Below, in pieces: positions 46,462 to 54,646 of a DNA stretch of 64,000 nt. Origin of the DNA: Mycobacterium bourgelatii (GTDB lineage: Bacteria > Actinomycetota > Actinomycetes > Mycobacteriales > Mycobacteriaceae); assembly GCF_010723575.1 (NCBI RefSeq), contig NZ_BLKZ01000002.1:496001-560000 (forward strand), read 5' to 3'. The position numbers and the translations under genes are program-made. Under the pieces are notes generated by a model. That model ran no database searches, was not told where the DNA came from, and saw only the letters and a list, made by a program, of their open reading frames with translations. The stretch's first letter is position 1; every line of letters begins with the position of its first letter.

Positions 46462-46515
46462 TTAGGTAAAGCTGGCCGAAAATTGCGCGCGGGTACTTAG
46501 GAAAACCTCTCCTGA
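46462..46515 (+). promoter_or_regulatory. Tandem IdeR-box-like sites before bfrB
   Basis: TTAGGTAAAGCTGGCCGAA at 46462 matches 14 of 19 consensus positions, and TTAGGAAAACCTCTCCTGA at 46497 matches 12 of 19. Further TTA-rich half sites lie just before (GGCTTACTTAACTTAGG from 46450). In M. tuberculosis bfrB has tandem upstream IdeR sites through which iron-loaded IdeR activates it; the layout here agrees. Confidence 0.7.
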
Positions 46516-46566
46516 CTAAGCGCAACCTTCGTTGCAGACCCCTTCCACCTGCTATAACCTGCGGTC

Positions 46567-47112
46567 ATGACCGACTTTGACGGACCAAAGACGAAATTCC
46601 ATGCATTAATGCAGGAACAGATTTTCAACGAATTCACCGCCGCCCAGCAATATGTCGCTATTGCGGTTTATTTCGACAGCGAAGACTTGCCGCAATTGGC
46701 CAAGCATTTCTACAGCCAGGCCGTCGAGGAACGCAATCACGCGATGATGCTGGTGCAGCACTTACTCGACCGAAGCCTGCATGTCGAAATCCCCGGGGTG
46801 GACGCGGTGCGTAACCAGTTCGACCGGCCGCGCGATGCGTTGGCGCTGGCCTTGGACCAGGAGCGGGCGGTCACCGAACAGGTCAGCCGGCTCGCGGCGG
46901 TGGCCCGCGACGAGGGCGACTTCCTCGGCGAGCAATTCATGCAGTGGTTCCTCAAGGAGCAGGTCGAGGAAGTCGCGCTGATGTCGACGCTGCTACGGGT
47001 TGCCGATCGCGCGGGGGACAACCTGTTCGAGCTGGAGAACTTCGTCGCCCGTGAGGTGGGACGGGCTCCGGCCACTGCGGGAGCCCCGCCGGTGGCCGGC
47101 GGCCAGCTCTAG
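46567..47112 (+). CDS. bfrB: Ferritin BfrB
   Basis: A 181-residue four-helix ferritin. Ferroxidase ligands are visible as the Glu in NEFTAAQQY, the EERNH pair and Glu/Gln in the third and fourth helices (QERAVTEQ, FLKEQVEE). It stores iron as a 24-mer and protects against iron overload. Upstream IdeR-like boxes fit activation in high iron. Its stop overlaps that of the convergent glpQ1. Confidence 0.95.
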   Translation: MTDFDGPKTKFHALMQEQIFNEFTAAQQYVAIAVYFDSEDLPQLAKHFYSQAVEERNHAMMLVQHLLDRSLHVEIPGVDAVRNQFDRPRDALALALDQERAVTEQVSRLAAVARDEGDFLGEQFMQWFLKEQVEEVALMSTLLRVADRAGDNLFELENFVAREVGRAPATAGAPPVAGGQL

Positions 47113-47936
47113 CTGCTCCCCTCGGCGGCTCGGTTCTCCAGCCAGGCTTTGGCGCGACCGGGGTGATCGGTGGCGATCCAGGCGACGCCGACGTCCCGGC
47201 AGAACTCGACGTCCTCTTTCTCGTCGACGTCCCAGCAGTACACCGCGCGACCCTGAGCGGCGGCGCGGTCGACGAGTTGCGGATATTCCTTCAGTGCAGG
47301 CAACCAGGGCCCGACGGCGGTCGCCCCCACGGCCGTGGCCGCGCTGCTGGCGAGGTAGCGAGCGTTCTTGCCCAACAGCACTGTCGGCAACATCGGGGCG
47401 GCGCGCCGGATCCGCCACACCGCCGCGGCGGAGAACGACATCACCACCGCGCGTGAGATATCGGCCGACGCGGGCGTGGCGATGCCGTAGCGCTGCAGCA
47501 GCGCCAGCAGCTTGGTCTCCACCAAGGAGCCGTACCGGACGGGGTGCTTGGTCTCGATGAAGATTTTCACCGGCCGATGCCAATCCAGCACCAGGGAGAC
47601 GAGCGCGTCCAGCGTCAGCAGGCGGGTGTCGCCATGAGTGCCGTCCGGCCGCCAACTTTCGTGCCAGGCGCCGAATTCCAATTCACGCAACTGGTCGAGG
47701 GTCATCGTGCTGACCAAACCCGCCCCCGACGAGGTGCGGTCCAGACGCCGGTCGTGAACGCACACCAGATGCCCGTCCCGGGTCAGCCGGACGTCGCACT
47801 CCAACCCGTCGGCGCCTTCCTTGAGCGCCAAATCATAAGCAGCCAGGGTGTGTTCGGGTCGCGCAACCGAGGAACCCCGGTGGGCAACCACGAACGGATG
47901 CCCGGCGAGCACCTCGTCGGCCCACGGCATGCCCAC
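47109..47936 (-). CDS. glpQ1: Glycerophosphodiester phosphodiesterase
   Basis: The 275-residue GDPD enzyme has the N-terminal VVAHRGSS and PEHTLAAYDLALKEGAD motifs, ECDVRLTRDG and CVHDRRLDR catalytic acid/base and metal sites. It hydrolyses glycerophosphodiesters to glycerol 3-phosphate and alcohol. No signal peptide is seen. The start overlaps the upstream gene's stop by 1 bp. Confidence 0.94.
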   Translation of the reverse strand: MGMPWADEVLAGHPFVVAHRGSSVARPEHTLAAYDLALKEGADGLECDVRLTRDGHLVCVHDRRLDRTSSGAGLVSTMTLDQLRELEFGAWHESWRPDGTHGDTRLLTLDALVSLVLDWHRPVKIFIETKHPVRYGSLVETKLLALLQRYGIATPASADISRAVVMSFSAAAVWRIRRAAPMLPTVLLGKNARYLASSAATAVGATAVGPWLPALKEYPQLVDRAAAQGRAVYCWDVDEKEDVEFCRDVGVAWIATDHPGRAKAWLENRAAEGSS

Positions 47937-48991
47937 TATGCTGCCGGTTCCTGGCCCTCCAACTCAACCGGAGACTCCAAAGAGGGCGCCGGCGCCGGCC
48001 GCTCCGGCCCGTCGGCGCTGACGACGACCCAACGATGCACGGGCCGTTCGACGGGTTTGCGCTCGAATCCCTCGAAGACCCGCGCCGTCGCGGACACCGC
48101 GACCGCCGCGCCCAGGTAGGCCACCACCATCGTGACGGTGTTGTTCGCGATGCCTTGCGCGTCGGAAGCAAAGCTCGTGGCGATGGCGAAAATCGAGATC
48201 GCGGTGCTGACAACCCAGATCAGCCACCACCGCAGGATGAGACTGCGCAACCGGTGGTAGTAGTCCTCGATGCGCGCCAGTTCGATGACGTACACGGGCG
48301 CCCAGAGCAGGTTGACCACGGGCACCAGGCACCCGGCCCACAACGCGCGCTCGGAACGCGGTTCGGGCAGGCCCACGTGCTTGAAAGCCGCGGCCCGTCG
48401 CGCAATCAACCAGGACACCAGCAGCACAGCGGTGATACCCACCGCCAAGAGCGCCGCCACGCTGGCGAGATACCCGAGCCACACCGACGCCAGAGCCACC
48501 AGCGAGGGGAGCAGGGTGTCACGGTTGATGATCAGCAGCGCGTACCGCAGCACAAACACCAGCGCCGCCCCGGCGAGGACCAACAGCGTCGCGAACAGCG
48601 CGGTGCGCACCAGTCCGACCGCCGGCCCCGGCTTGGTGGGTGCCTGCTGCTGCGGCCCGGCGGACCCCTGATCGACCCGGTCCACCAGTCCCCAGCGCGG
48701 TATGACGGTGTAGCGGGGCGTGGGTCCGCGGTGGCGCCGCGGGCGTCGTACCGGGGGCGCCGCACCTGGTCGCACCGCGATCCAGCGAAATCCCGGTGGC
48801 AGCCGCGGGGCGGTGGGACGCATGGCCGGGGCCGCCGGGATCTGCGGTCCGGCGGGCATGCCCCAGCGGGGGTCCGGGGGCGGCCCGTCCATCAGCGGTG
48901 CCATCAGCGCGCCGCGGCAGCGAGGGCACCACTCGCGGCGCCGCTCGCGGACATTCCACCGAGTGCCGCATTGAGAGCACACCTGGATCAC
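47936..48991 (-). CDS. Zinc-ribbon and DUF4328-like membrane protein (Rv3843c orthologue)
   Basis: The 351-residue protein begins with a zinc ribbon (CSQCGTRW, CPRC) and a proline-rich segment. Six hydrophobic segments follow (from about residue 130 to 305), with WAGCLVPVVNLLWAP typical of DUF4328. No function is established. It is co-directional and overlapping with glpQ1. Confidence 0.85.
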   Translation of the reverse strand: MIQVCSQCGTRWNVRERRREWCPRCRGALMAPLMDGPPPDPRWGMPAGPQIPAAPAMRPTAPRLPPGFRWIAVRPGAAPPVRRPRRHRGPTPRYTVIPRWGLVDRVDQGSAGPQQQAPTKPGPAVGLVRTALFATLLVLAGAALVFVLRYALLIINRDTLLPSLVALASVWLGYLASVAALLAVGITAVLLVSWLIARRAAAFKHVGLPEPRSERALWAGCLVPVVNLLWAPVYVIELARIEDYYHRLRSLILRWWLIWVVSTAISIFAIATSFASDAQGIANNTVTMVVAYLGAAVAVSATARVFEGFERKPVERPVHRWVVVSADGPERPAPAPSLESPVELEGQEPAA

Positions 48992-49101
48992 CGGACCAGC
49001 CTACTAACCGCAGGCGGGTGCGCTAAGCCGCAAACACACTCCGTCGCAAATCGGACCCGGCGCCAGGGCGCACTACACCATCAAGAGTCAGCTACCAAGA
49101 G

Positions 49102-49211
49102 CTATCCACAGTTTCCACAGCTTTATCCACAGGTGGTGGAAATTGACGGAAGTGTCTAGTTGCCATCTATCGGCCAATCTGCCGCCGGACCTGGCCCACG
49201 ACTGTGGATAA
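49102..49211. other. Cluster of DnaA-box-like nonamers
   Basis: Within a ~500-bp gene-poor gap (48992-49492) there are two perfect TTATCCACA nonamers, at 49123-49131 on the plus strand and 49203-49211 on the minus strand. One-mismatch CTATCCACA lies at 49102-49110 and a weaker GTTTCCACA at 49111-49119. Such a cluster away from the origin could bind or titrate DnaA, or give DnaA control of neighbours. The rest of the gap has no complete gene apart from the small frame at 49277. Confidence 0.6.
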
Positions 49212-49276
49212 CACGCCAGATACCGGGCGCTTCGATCGACAGCCTGGCAAGTCTCTGAGCGAAATCTGTTGTCTCG

Positions 49277-49363
49277 CTAAGAACGAGCTACCCGATCGCC
49301 GGTGCGGGAAACCAGCAACGCTGCGGTGACAACCAGGGCAAACAGAGCGATTTGGATGACCAC
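49277..49363 (-). CDS. Possible 28-residue membrane microprotein
   Basis: A GTG at 49363, 9 nt after GGAAAAG, opens MVIQIALFALVVTAALLVSR and ends with TGDRVARS before TAG. It is a single membrane helix with a basic tail, the shape of many bacterial microproteins. Only composition and the ribosome-site-like stretch support it. Confidence 0.35.
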   Translation of the reverse strand: MVIQIALFALVVTAALLVSRTGDRVARS

Positions 49364-49492
49364 CGGTCAACTTTTCCACGGCAAGTACGAGGCGATATGA
49401 TCTGCGACGCTAGGATGGTGTTGTGATTCACCTCACTGTGGTGTGTCACGTCGCTCCTGCAGCAAGGCAAGGACGTAGTTGAAAGGCGCTTG

Positions 49493-49648
49493 ATGGCGAC
49501 CCATTCGTTCGGACCGGGACAGCCGCCACGGCCGAGCCAGTACACCGGCTCGCCCGCCTGGAACTCTGCCTACGCCCTGGCCGCTCTTCGCGCGGGCCTC
49601 GTCGCGCTCGCGTTGCTGGGCATCCTTGCGCTCATAGCGTTGTCCTGA
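49493..49648 (+). CDS. Small membrane protein, 51 residues
   Basis: The ATG at 49493 follows GAAAGG. The N-terminal half is polar (MATHSFGPGQPPRPSQYTG) and the C-terminal half is one membrane helix (AALRAGLVALALLGILALIA). It is upstream of sodA with a ~170-bp gap. GC at third positions is high, as in real genes here. Family not recognised. Confidence 0.55.
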   Translation: MATHSFGPGQPPRPSQYTGSPAWNSAYALAALRAGLVALALLGILALIALS

Positions 49649-49822
49649 ACTTTGTCTTGAATTCCGCCCCAGCGGGTACCCCGGGCGAGCGCCCATAGGG
49701 AAGTCCCTTTCGGCGCACGCGCTCAGGGACAGGGTTGAATGGTGCCGGGGCCGCCGCACGGCGGAACCCTGCGACTGATGAGCTAGAACGATCACCAATC
49801 GATCACCGAAGGAAGGAATGCC

Positions 49823-50446
49823 GTGGCTGAATACACCCTGCCCGACCTGGACTGGGACTACGCAGCGCTGGAACCGCACATTTCGGGCCAGATCAACGAG
49901 CTCCACCACAGCAAGCACCACGCCACGTACGTCAAGGGACTCAACGACGCGATCGCCAAGCTCGAAGAGGCACGCGCCAAGGAGGACCACTCAGCGATCT
50001 TTTTGAACGAGAAGAATTTGGCGTTCCACCTCGGTGGTCACGTCAACCACTCCATCTGGTGGAAGAACCTGTCGCCGGACGGTGGCGACAAGCCGGAGGG
50101 CGAACTGGCCGCCGCCATCGACGACGCGTTCGGCTCGTTCGACAAGTTCCGGGCTCAGTTCACCGCCGCCGCCAACGGCTTGCAGGGATCGGGTTGGGCC
50201 GTCCTGGGGTACGACACCCTGGGCGGCAAGCTGCTCACCTTCCAGTTGTACGACCAGCAGGCCAACGTGCCGCTCGGCATCATTCCCCTGTTGCAGGTGG
50301 ACATGTGGGAGCACGCCTTCTACCTGCAATACAAGAACGTCAAGGCGGACTACGTCAAGGCGTTCTGGAACGTCGTCAATTGGGCCGACGTACAAGCGCG
50401 CTATGCGGCCGCGACCTCCAAGACATCGGGTTTGATTTTCCCCTGA
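49823..50446 (+). CDS. sodA: Superoxide dismutase SodA (Fe/Mn family)
   Basis: A GTG start follows GAAGGAAGG. The 207 residues align without gaps to M. tuberculosis SodA. Metal ligands are His28, His76, Asp160 and His164. There is no signal peptide, yet mycobacterial SodA is found outside the cell. Residue 145 is Gln, where the iron enzyme of M. tuberculosis has His; Gln at this place is linked to manganese use in other mycobacteria. Confidence 0.97.
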   Translation: MAEYTLPDLDWDYAALEPHISGQINELHHSKHHATYVKGLNDAIAKLEEARAKEDHSAIFLNEKNLAFHLGGHVNHSIWWKNLSPDGGDKPEGELAAAIDDAFGSFDKFRAQFTAAANGLQGSGWAVLGYDTLGGKLLTFQLYDQQANVPLGIIPLLQVDMWEHAFYLQYKNVKADYVKAFWNVVNWADVQARYAAATSKTSGLIFP

Positions 50447-50467
50447 CCCGATAACAGGCAAGGCAGC

Positions 50468-50505
50468 AGGGCGCCGCGCGTAATCGCGCGGCGCCCTCCT
50501 TGTTT
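50468..50505 (+). terminator. Intrinsic terminator after sodA
   Basis: A perfect 13-bp stem, AGGGCGCCGCGCG at 50468-50480 with its complement at 50485-50497, has a TAAT loop and is followed by CCTTGTTT. It starts 21 bp after the sodA stop. It is one of the strongest hairpins in the window. Confidence 0.9.
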
Positions 50506-50691
50506 AGACCTTTGCGACGCCGGAAAGTTGCGCCGACGGCGCTCAAATATTGCGACTATATGAACTCCATTAGGTGATGCCGTGTCGAGTTGCACGAGCG
50601 TAAATACGCCCTCATCCTTGAATTCTCGGAGCTACCATTTTGTTAGCTACCAGTGCAGTTACTTCGAATGGAGGCGTGGCGGAGGGTCGAC

Positions 50692-51225
50692 ATGGATGCC
50701 GGGTCTGATCGTTCGATAGGGGTGTCCCCGTTTCATTCTCGCGGGACCCTCAAAGGGTTCGTGATCTCTGGGCGATGGCCGGATTCGACCAAGGAATGGG
50801 CCCAGTTGCTGATGGTCGCGGTCCGCGTGGCGTCCTTGCCCGGATTGCTTTCCACCACAACGGTATTCGGCGCCCGCGAAGAACTGCCCGACGAGCCCGC
50901 ACCGGGCACCGTCGGCCTGGTTTTGGCTGAGGGCACCGTGTTCGGCGAATCCGCCATCCAGCCAGGCTATTTCGCGGATCATCAACCGCCCGCACTGCTG
51001 ATGCTGCACCCCCCGTCGGAAACAACGCCGTCGTTGCCGGAATGCACGGGAGCGGCGTCGGGATGTGTCCTGTTGCCCGGGTTGCCCTATCTGGGATTGG
51101 AACACCGGGCCGCGTGGGTGGAAGCCGAAGCCGACGGCACCATCACGTCGATGGTGAGCCGCGTCGGCGTCGACCCGATCAGCCACCCCGACACCGCGAT
51201 TCTGGCGATGCTGCTTGCCGCATAA
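50692..51225 (+). CDS. Conserved hypothetical protein (Rv3847 orthologue)
   Basis: The ATG at 50692 follows GGAGGG and gives 177 residues, the same length as in H37Rv. The protein is soluble, with hydrophobic strands and no motif I can name. It stands alone, between the sodA terminator and the riboswitch of the next gene. Confidence 0.85.
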   Translation: MDAGSDRSIGVSPFHSRGTLKGFVISGRWPDSTKEWAQLLMVAVRVASLPGLLSTTTVFGAREELPDEPAPGTVGLVLAEGTVFGESAIQPGYFADHQPPALLMLHPPSETTPSLPECTGAASGCVLLPGLPYLGLEHRAAWVEAEADGTITSMVSRVGVDPISHPDTAILAMLLAA

Positions 51226-51334
51226 GGGAATTCGAACCGATTAATTCGGTGCCCGAATCGAGGAATACGGGTACCCGAACTTCGCCGCTTAGCTGGCGTG
51301 CGCCAAATCCGGCCGCTAGCCTGGAAAACGTAAG

Positions 51335-51428
51335 CGAAGGGGAGTAGCCCCCAATCGTCGTGTCGACATACTGGCGAATAGCCCGGCCGGCGAACCGTTT
51401 CGATCCGAGACGGTGGGTGAGACCTTCG
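51335..51428 (+). ncRNA. yybP-ykoY manganese riboswitch
   Basis: The aptamer starts CGAAGGGGAGTAG (51335) and ends GGTGAGACCTTCG (51416-51428). GGGGAGTAG and GGTGAGACC are the two conserved internal loops of the yybP-ykoY class, and CGAAGG/CCTTCG forms its closing P1 helix. The class senses Mn2+ and precedes metal exporters and UPF0016 proteins; the next gene is a UPF0016 transporter. The 3' P1 strand can alternatively pair with GTCGAAAGGTC at 51464-51474, which holds the ribosome site. Confidence 0.9.
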
Positions 51429-51480
51429 ACCGATGTGCGATGACCCAACGGTCGCCGCCGCGTGTCGAAAGGTCGTCCCT

Positions 51481-52191
51481 ATGCTCGCAGCCATCCTGCT
51501 GAGTCTCTCGGTGGTGTTCGTCGCCGAACTCGGCGACCGATCCCAGCTGCTCACGGTGACCTACGCCTTGCGGTACCGCTGGTGGGTCGTGCTCTCCGGA
51601 GTGGCCATCGCATCGGCTCTGGCGCACGGCGTCTCGGTGGCCATTGGCCACTATCTCGGCGCCACCCTGCCGACTCGTCCCATGGCGTTTGCATCCGCGG
51701 CCGCCTTCCTGATTTTCGCCGTCTGGACCTGGCGTGAGGGCGCTGCCGACACGGAGGACGAGGTGGCGGCTCCGCGTGAACCCCGCTTCGCGCTGCTCAC
51801 CGTGATTTCGTCTTTCATGCTGGCTGAGCTCGGCGACAAGACCACGCTGGCGACGATCACCCTGGCCAGCGACCACAACTGGATCGGGGTCTGGATCGGC
51901 ACCACGTTGGGCATGATCCTGGCCGACGGTCTGGCAATCGGCGCAGGCCTGCTGCTGCACCAGCGACTCCCCGAGCGGTTGCTGCACGCATTGGCCAGCC
52001 TGCTGTTCCTGTTGTTCGGTTTGTGGATGCTGTTCGACAACGCGCTCGGCTGGCGTTCGGTAGCCGTCGGAGTGACCGCCGCTGTCGCATTCGCCGCGTT
52101 GGCAGGCGTCGTCTCCAGGCAGCTGGCGCAAACTCTTCGGCGCCGTCGTGAGACCGCCGCAATCGCCGCCGGCTCAGCGCGCAATGTCTGA
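51481..52191 (+). CDS. UPF0016/GDT1 (TMEM165) family cation transporter (Rv3848 orthologue)
   Basis: The ATG at 51481 lies 8 nt after AAAGG. The 236-residue protein has two copies of the family signature, AELGDRSQL (near 15-23) and AELGDKTTL (near 120), each in a three-helix repeat, separated by a charged loop. Family members move Mn2+ or Ca2+ across membranes. The upstream riboswitch indicates manganese export. The frame is open from 51433, but that start would lie in the riboswitch. Confidence 0.92.
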   Translation: MLAAILLSLSVVFVAELGDRSQLLTVTYALRYRWWVVLSGVAIASALAHGVSVAIGHYLGATLPTRPMAFASAAAFLIFAVWTWREGAADTEDEVAAPREPRFALLTVISSFMLAELGDKTTLATITLASDHNWIGVWIGTTLGMILADGLAIGAGLLLHQRLPERLLHALASLLFLLFGLWMLFDNALGWRSVAVGVTAAVAFAALAGVVSRQLAQTLRRRRETAAIAAGSARNV

Positions 52192-52654
52192 CTGACCCCA
52201 CTGTTGTACCCGCGTCAACATGGCGCTCTGGCCGACTGTTAACGTCATGGACACAGGGGGTTCGTAGCCTTTTTCAATATCGTCTGGTGTCGCCCGCGGT
52301 CTGTCGAGGTTCATGGGCAGCAAATGGTGGCTCAGCACTGGGTGCAGGTTGCCCGGAAGTCCGCGAATCCGCTCGAACCTGCCGGCCGGTTGGTCTCGTC
52401 AACCGTCGCGCCGGCGTCTTGTCGCGCCCTTATTCTCGACGGATTCTGCGGATAACCTGTGAAGTTCTTTCTTTTTATGGACAGCGTACCGTTTTGGCTA
52501 CAGGCTCGACGGGGGCGTCTCGGTCGGGTTGTTTGCCTGCCTCAGACCAAGAGGCCCAGGTTTGCACTTGGTTGTTGACATAACTGTCGCTACCATGATC
52601 AGCAAATAACGTATTGATAACATTCGCCCTGCCAGCCCGCTGGAGGTCATATCG
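52192..52654. promoter_or_regulatory. Long upstream region of espR
   Basis: A 463-bp gap before espR, matching the unusually long regulatory and leader region known for espR in M. tuberculosis. It is less GC-rich around 52440-52480 and 52570-52630. No gene was seen. GGAGGT at 52642 is the espR ribosome site. Confidence 0.55.
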
Positions 52655-53053
52655 ATGAGCACGACTTTCGCCGCCCGCCTGAACCGCCTATTCGATACGG
52701 TGTATCCGCCCGGTCGTGGACAACACACCTCCGCGGAGGTGATTGCGGCGCTCAAGGCAGAGGGCATCACGATGTCGGCTCCGTACCTATCGCAGCTACG
52801 TTCGGGCAACCGCACCAACCCCTCGGCGGCGACCATGGCCGCTCTGGCGAATTTTTTCCGGATCAAGCCGGCGTACTTCACCGACGACGAGTACTACGAG
52901 AAGCTCGACAAGGAACTGCAGTTCCTGGCCGCCGTCCGGGATGACGGCGTGCGGCGCATCGTGACCCGGACTCAGGGACTGTCCCCGGAGGCACAGGCAA
53001 AGGTCGTGGACCACATCGACGAGCTGCGCCGCGCCGAAGGCCTCGACGACTAG
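52655..53053 (+). CDS. espR: ESX-1 regulator and nucleoid-associated protein EspR
   Basis: The 132-residue protein matches M. tuberculosis EspR almost throughout: an N-terminal helix-turn-helix with SAPYLSQLRSGNRTNPS recognition region and a C-terminal dimerisation part. EspR binds many chromosomal sites, activating espACD and acting on wall-lipid and PE/PPE genes. The start is set by GGAGGT 6 nt upstream. Confidence 0.96.
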   Translation: MSTTFAARLNRLFDTVYPPGRGQHTSAEVIAALKAEGITMSAPYLSQLRSGNRTNPSAATMAALANFFRIKPAYFTDDEYYEKLDKELQFLAAVRDDGVRRIVTRTQGLSPEAQAKVVDHIDELRRAEGLDD

Positions 53054-53160
53054 CCCCGCTGACCTGACGGGTTGTCCAAGGTCCACTCCGATTAGGGTTG
53101 GCCCAGCGATCGCGTACAAGTAACGCGGTAGTCCACGAGATGACCGGGAGGCGGCCGGGA

Positions 53161-53817
53161 ATGGGCCTGTTCCGCAAGCGAAAGAGCCGTGCGACACGTC
53201 GCGCCGAAGCGCGAGCGTTGAAGGCGGGCGCCAAGCTGGAAGCCAAGCTGTCGGCCAAGAACGAGAAGAAGCGGATCAAGGCCGCTCAGAAGGCCGAGGA
53301 GAAGGCTCTCCGGGCGCAGCTGAAGGCCCAGCGGGAAAGCGACCGGGTGGCGTTGAAAGTCGCCGAGACCGAGCTCAAGGCGGTACGGGAAGGTAAGTTG
53401 TTGTCGCCCACCCGGATTCGTCGAGCCCTCACGGTGTCCAGGCTGCTCGCCCCAATCCTGACGCCGGTGATCTACCGCGCGGCCGTCGCGGCCCGCGGCC
53501 TGATCGATCAGCGCCGGGCCGACCGGCTGGGCATTCCGTTGGCGCAGCTCGGGCGGTTCTCCGGGCACGGCGCGCGGCTGTCGGCCCGGATTGCGGGCGC
53601 GGAGCAGTCGTTGCGAGTGGTCCAGGAGAAGAAGCCGAAGGACCCGGAGACGAGGCAATTCGTCTCGGCGATCTCCGAGCGGCTGGCCGATCTGTCGGCG
53701 GCCATCACCGCGGCCGAAAATATGCCGACGGCCCGTCGCCGGGAGGCCCACAACGCCATTTCGGCGCAACTCGACGGTATCGAGGCCGACCTGTTGGCCC
53801 GGCTGGGATTGAGCTGA
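53161..53817 (+). CDS. Conserved hypothetical protein, DUF6474-like (Rv3850 orthologue)
   Basis: The ATG at 53161 (MGLFRKRKSRATRRAEARAL) gives 218 residues, equal to H37Rv. The N-terminal ~100 residues are a highly charged Lys/Ala/Glu helix, probably a coiled coil. A hydrophobic patch RLLAPILTPVIYRAAVAARG at about 100-120 follows, then a helical C-terminus. Function unknown; membrane or DNA association are both possible from composition. Confidence 0.85.
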   Translation: MGLFRKRKSRATRRAEARALKAGAKLEAKLSAKNEKKRIKAAQKAEEKALRAQLKAQRESDRVALKVAETELKAVREGKLLSPTRIRRALTVSRLLAPILTPVIYRAAVAARGLIDQRRADRLGIPLAQLGRFSGHGARLSARIAGAEQSLRVVQEKKPKDPETRQFVSAISERLADLSAAITAAENMPTARRREAHNAISAQLDGIEADLLARLGLS

Positions 53818-53822
53818 TTCGC

Positions 53823-54059
53823 GTGCGCCCTGCGCTGGGTTCGGTACTGGCCCCGGTACTGGCCTCGGTACTGGTCTCGGTGCTGGTGACCCTCGTCTTG
53901 AGCGCCTCGCTTGGTTTGGCAACGGCGAATGCGGCAATCACCGCCGTGGTCGCCGCTCCTGCCGATGACGGCGGCGACGTTCCGACCTGGCCGTTCGCGG
54001 TCGGCACGATCGCGGCGGTCGCCGTGGTCGCGCTCTGGGCGGCACGACGGGGTCGCTAA
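53823..54059 (+). CDS. Small two-helix membrane protein (Rv3851 orthologue)
   Basis: A GTG start gives 78 residues with two hydrophobic segments (about 7-36 and 56-74). The DNA of the first segment is a 12-bp tandem repeat (GGTACTGG(C/T)CTC type, 53844-53890) coding Val-Leu-Ala-Ser/Pro repeats, so length may vary between strains. It starts 5 bp after the previous gene. Confidence 0.75.
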   Translation: MRPALGSVLAPVLASVLVSVLVTLVLSASLGLATANAAITAVVAAPADDGGDVPTWPFAVGTIAAVAVVALWAARRGR

Positions 54060-54140
54060 TCGCCGTCCTGGCATGATGGGACTCGATTGATTCGCGACTG
54101 AGCGACAGCGACCAAGGAAGCAGCTACAAGGAGCGGCCGC

Positions 54141-54641
54141 ATGGCAGACCCGCAGGATCGACCCGACAGCCAGGCCCAACCGGCCCCACCGGCCGCAGCG
54201 GCGCCCGGTCCGTCGGCAGAGCCGGCCCCGTCCGCGGAGCCGGCCCCGCCGGCCAAGAAGCAGCCCGCCAAGAAGGCTGCGAAAGCGCCCGCGAAGAAGG
54301 CTCCAGCCAAGAAAGTCCCTGCCAAGAAGGCCCCCGCTAAGAAGGCGCCCGCCGAGAAGGCACCGGAGAAGGCGGCACCCCCGGCCACCGCGGAATCCGC
54401 CCCACCGAAGCTGGCCGACGAGGTCTTCGGCGTCCAGCACCGGGCCGACACCAATGGTGAACTCGCCGCCGCCGCCAAGGCCGCCGCAGCGCACGCGAAG
54501 TCGACCGTGGAGAAGGCCCCCGACCCGCTTCCTCGCTCGGAGCCGAGCCTGACGGGTGGCCACTCCCCCGTGCCGCTGGTGGTCGCCATCGCCCTGAGCT
54601 TGCTGGCGCTTCTGCTGGTCCGGCAGCTGCGCCGCCACTAA
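54141..54641 (+). CDS. hns: H-NS-like membrane-anchored nucleoid protein (Rv3852 orthologue)
   Basis: The 166-residue protein has a Pro/Ala-rich start, a block of PAKKAPAKK-type histone-H1-like repeats (about residues 36-78), a middle region and a C-terminal membrane helix (about 143-161) ending RQLRRH. This is the Rv3852 layout. The Lys repeats should bind DNA, and the anchor may tether the nucleoid. It is followed after 5 bp by rraA. Confidence 0.9.
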   Translation: MADPQDRPDSQAQPAPPAAAAPGPSAEPAPSAEPAPPAKKQPAKKAAKAPAKKAPAKKVPAKKAPAKKAPAEKAPEKAAPPATAESAPPKLADEVFGVQHRADTNGELAAAAKAAAAHAKSTVEKAPDPLPRSEPSLTGGHSPVPLVVAIALSLLALLLVRQLRRH

Positions 54642-54646
54642 CGCCG

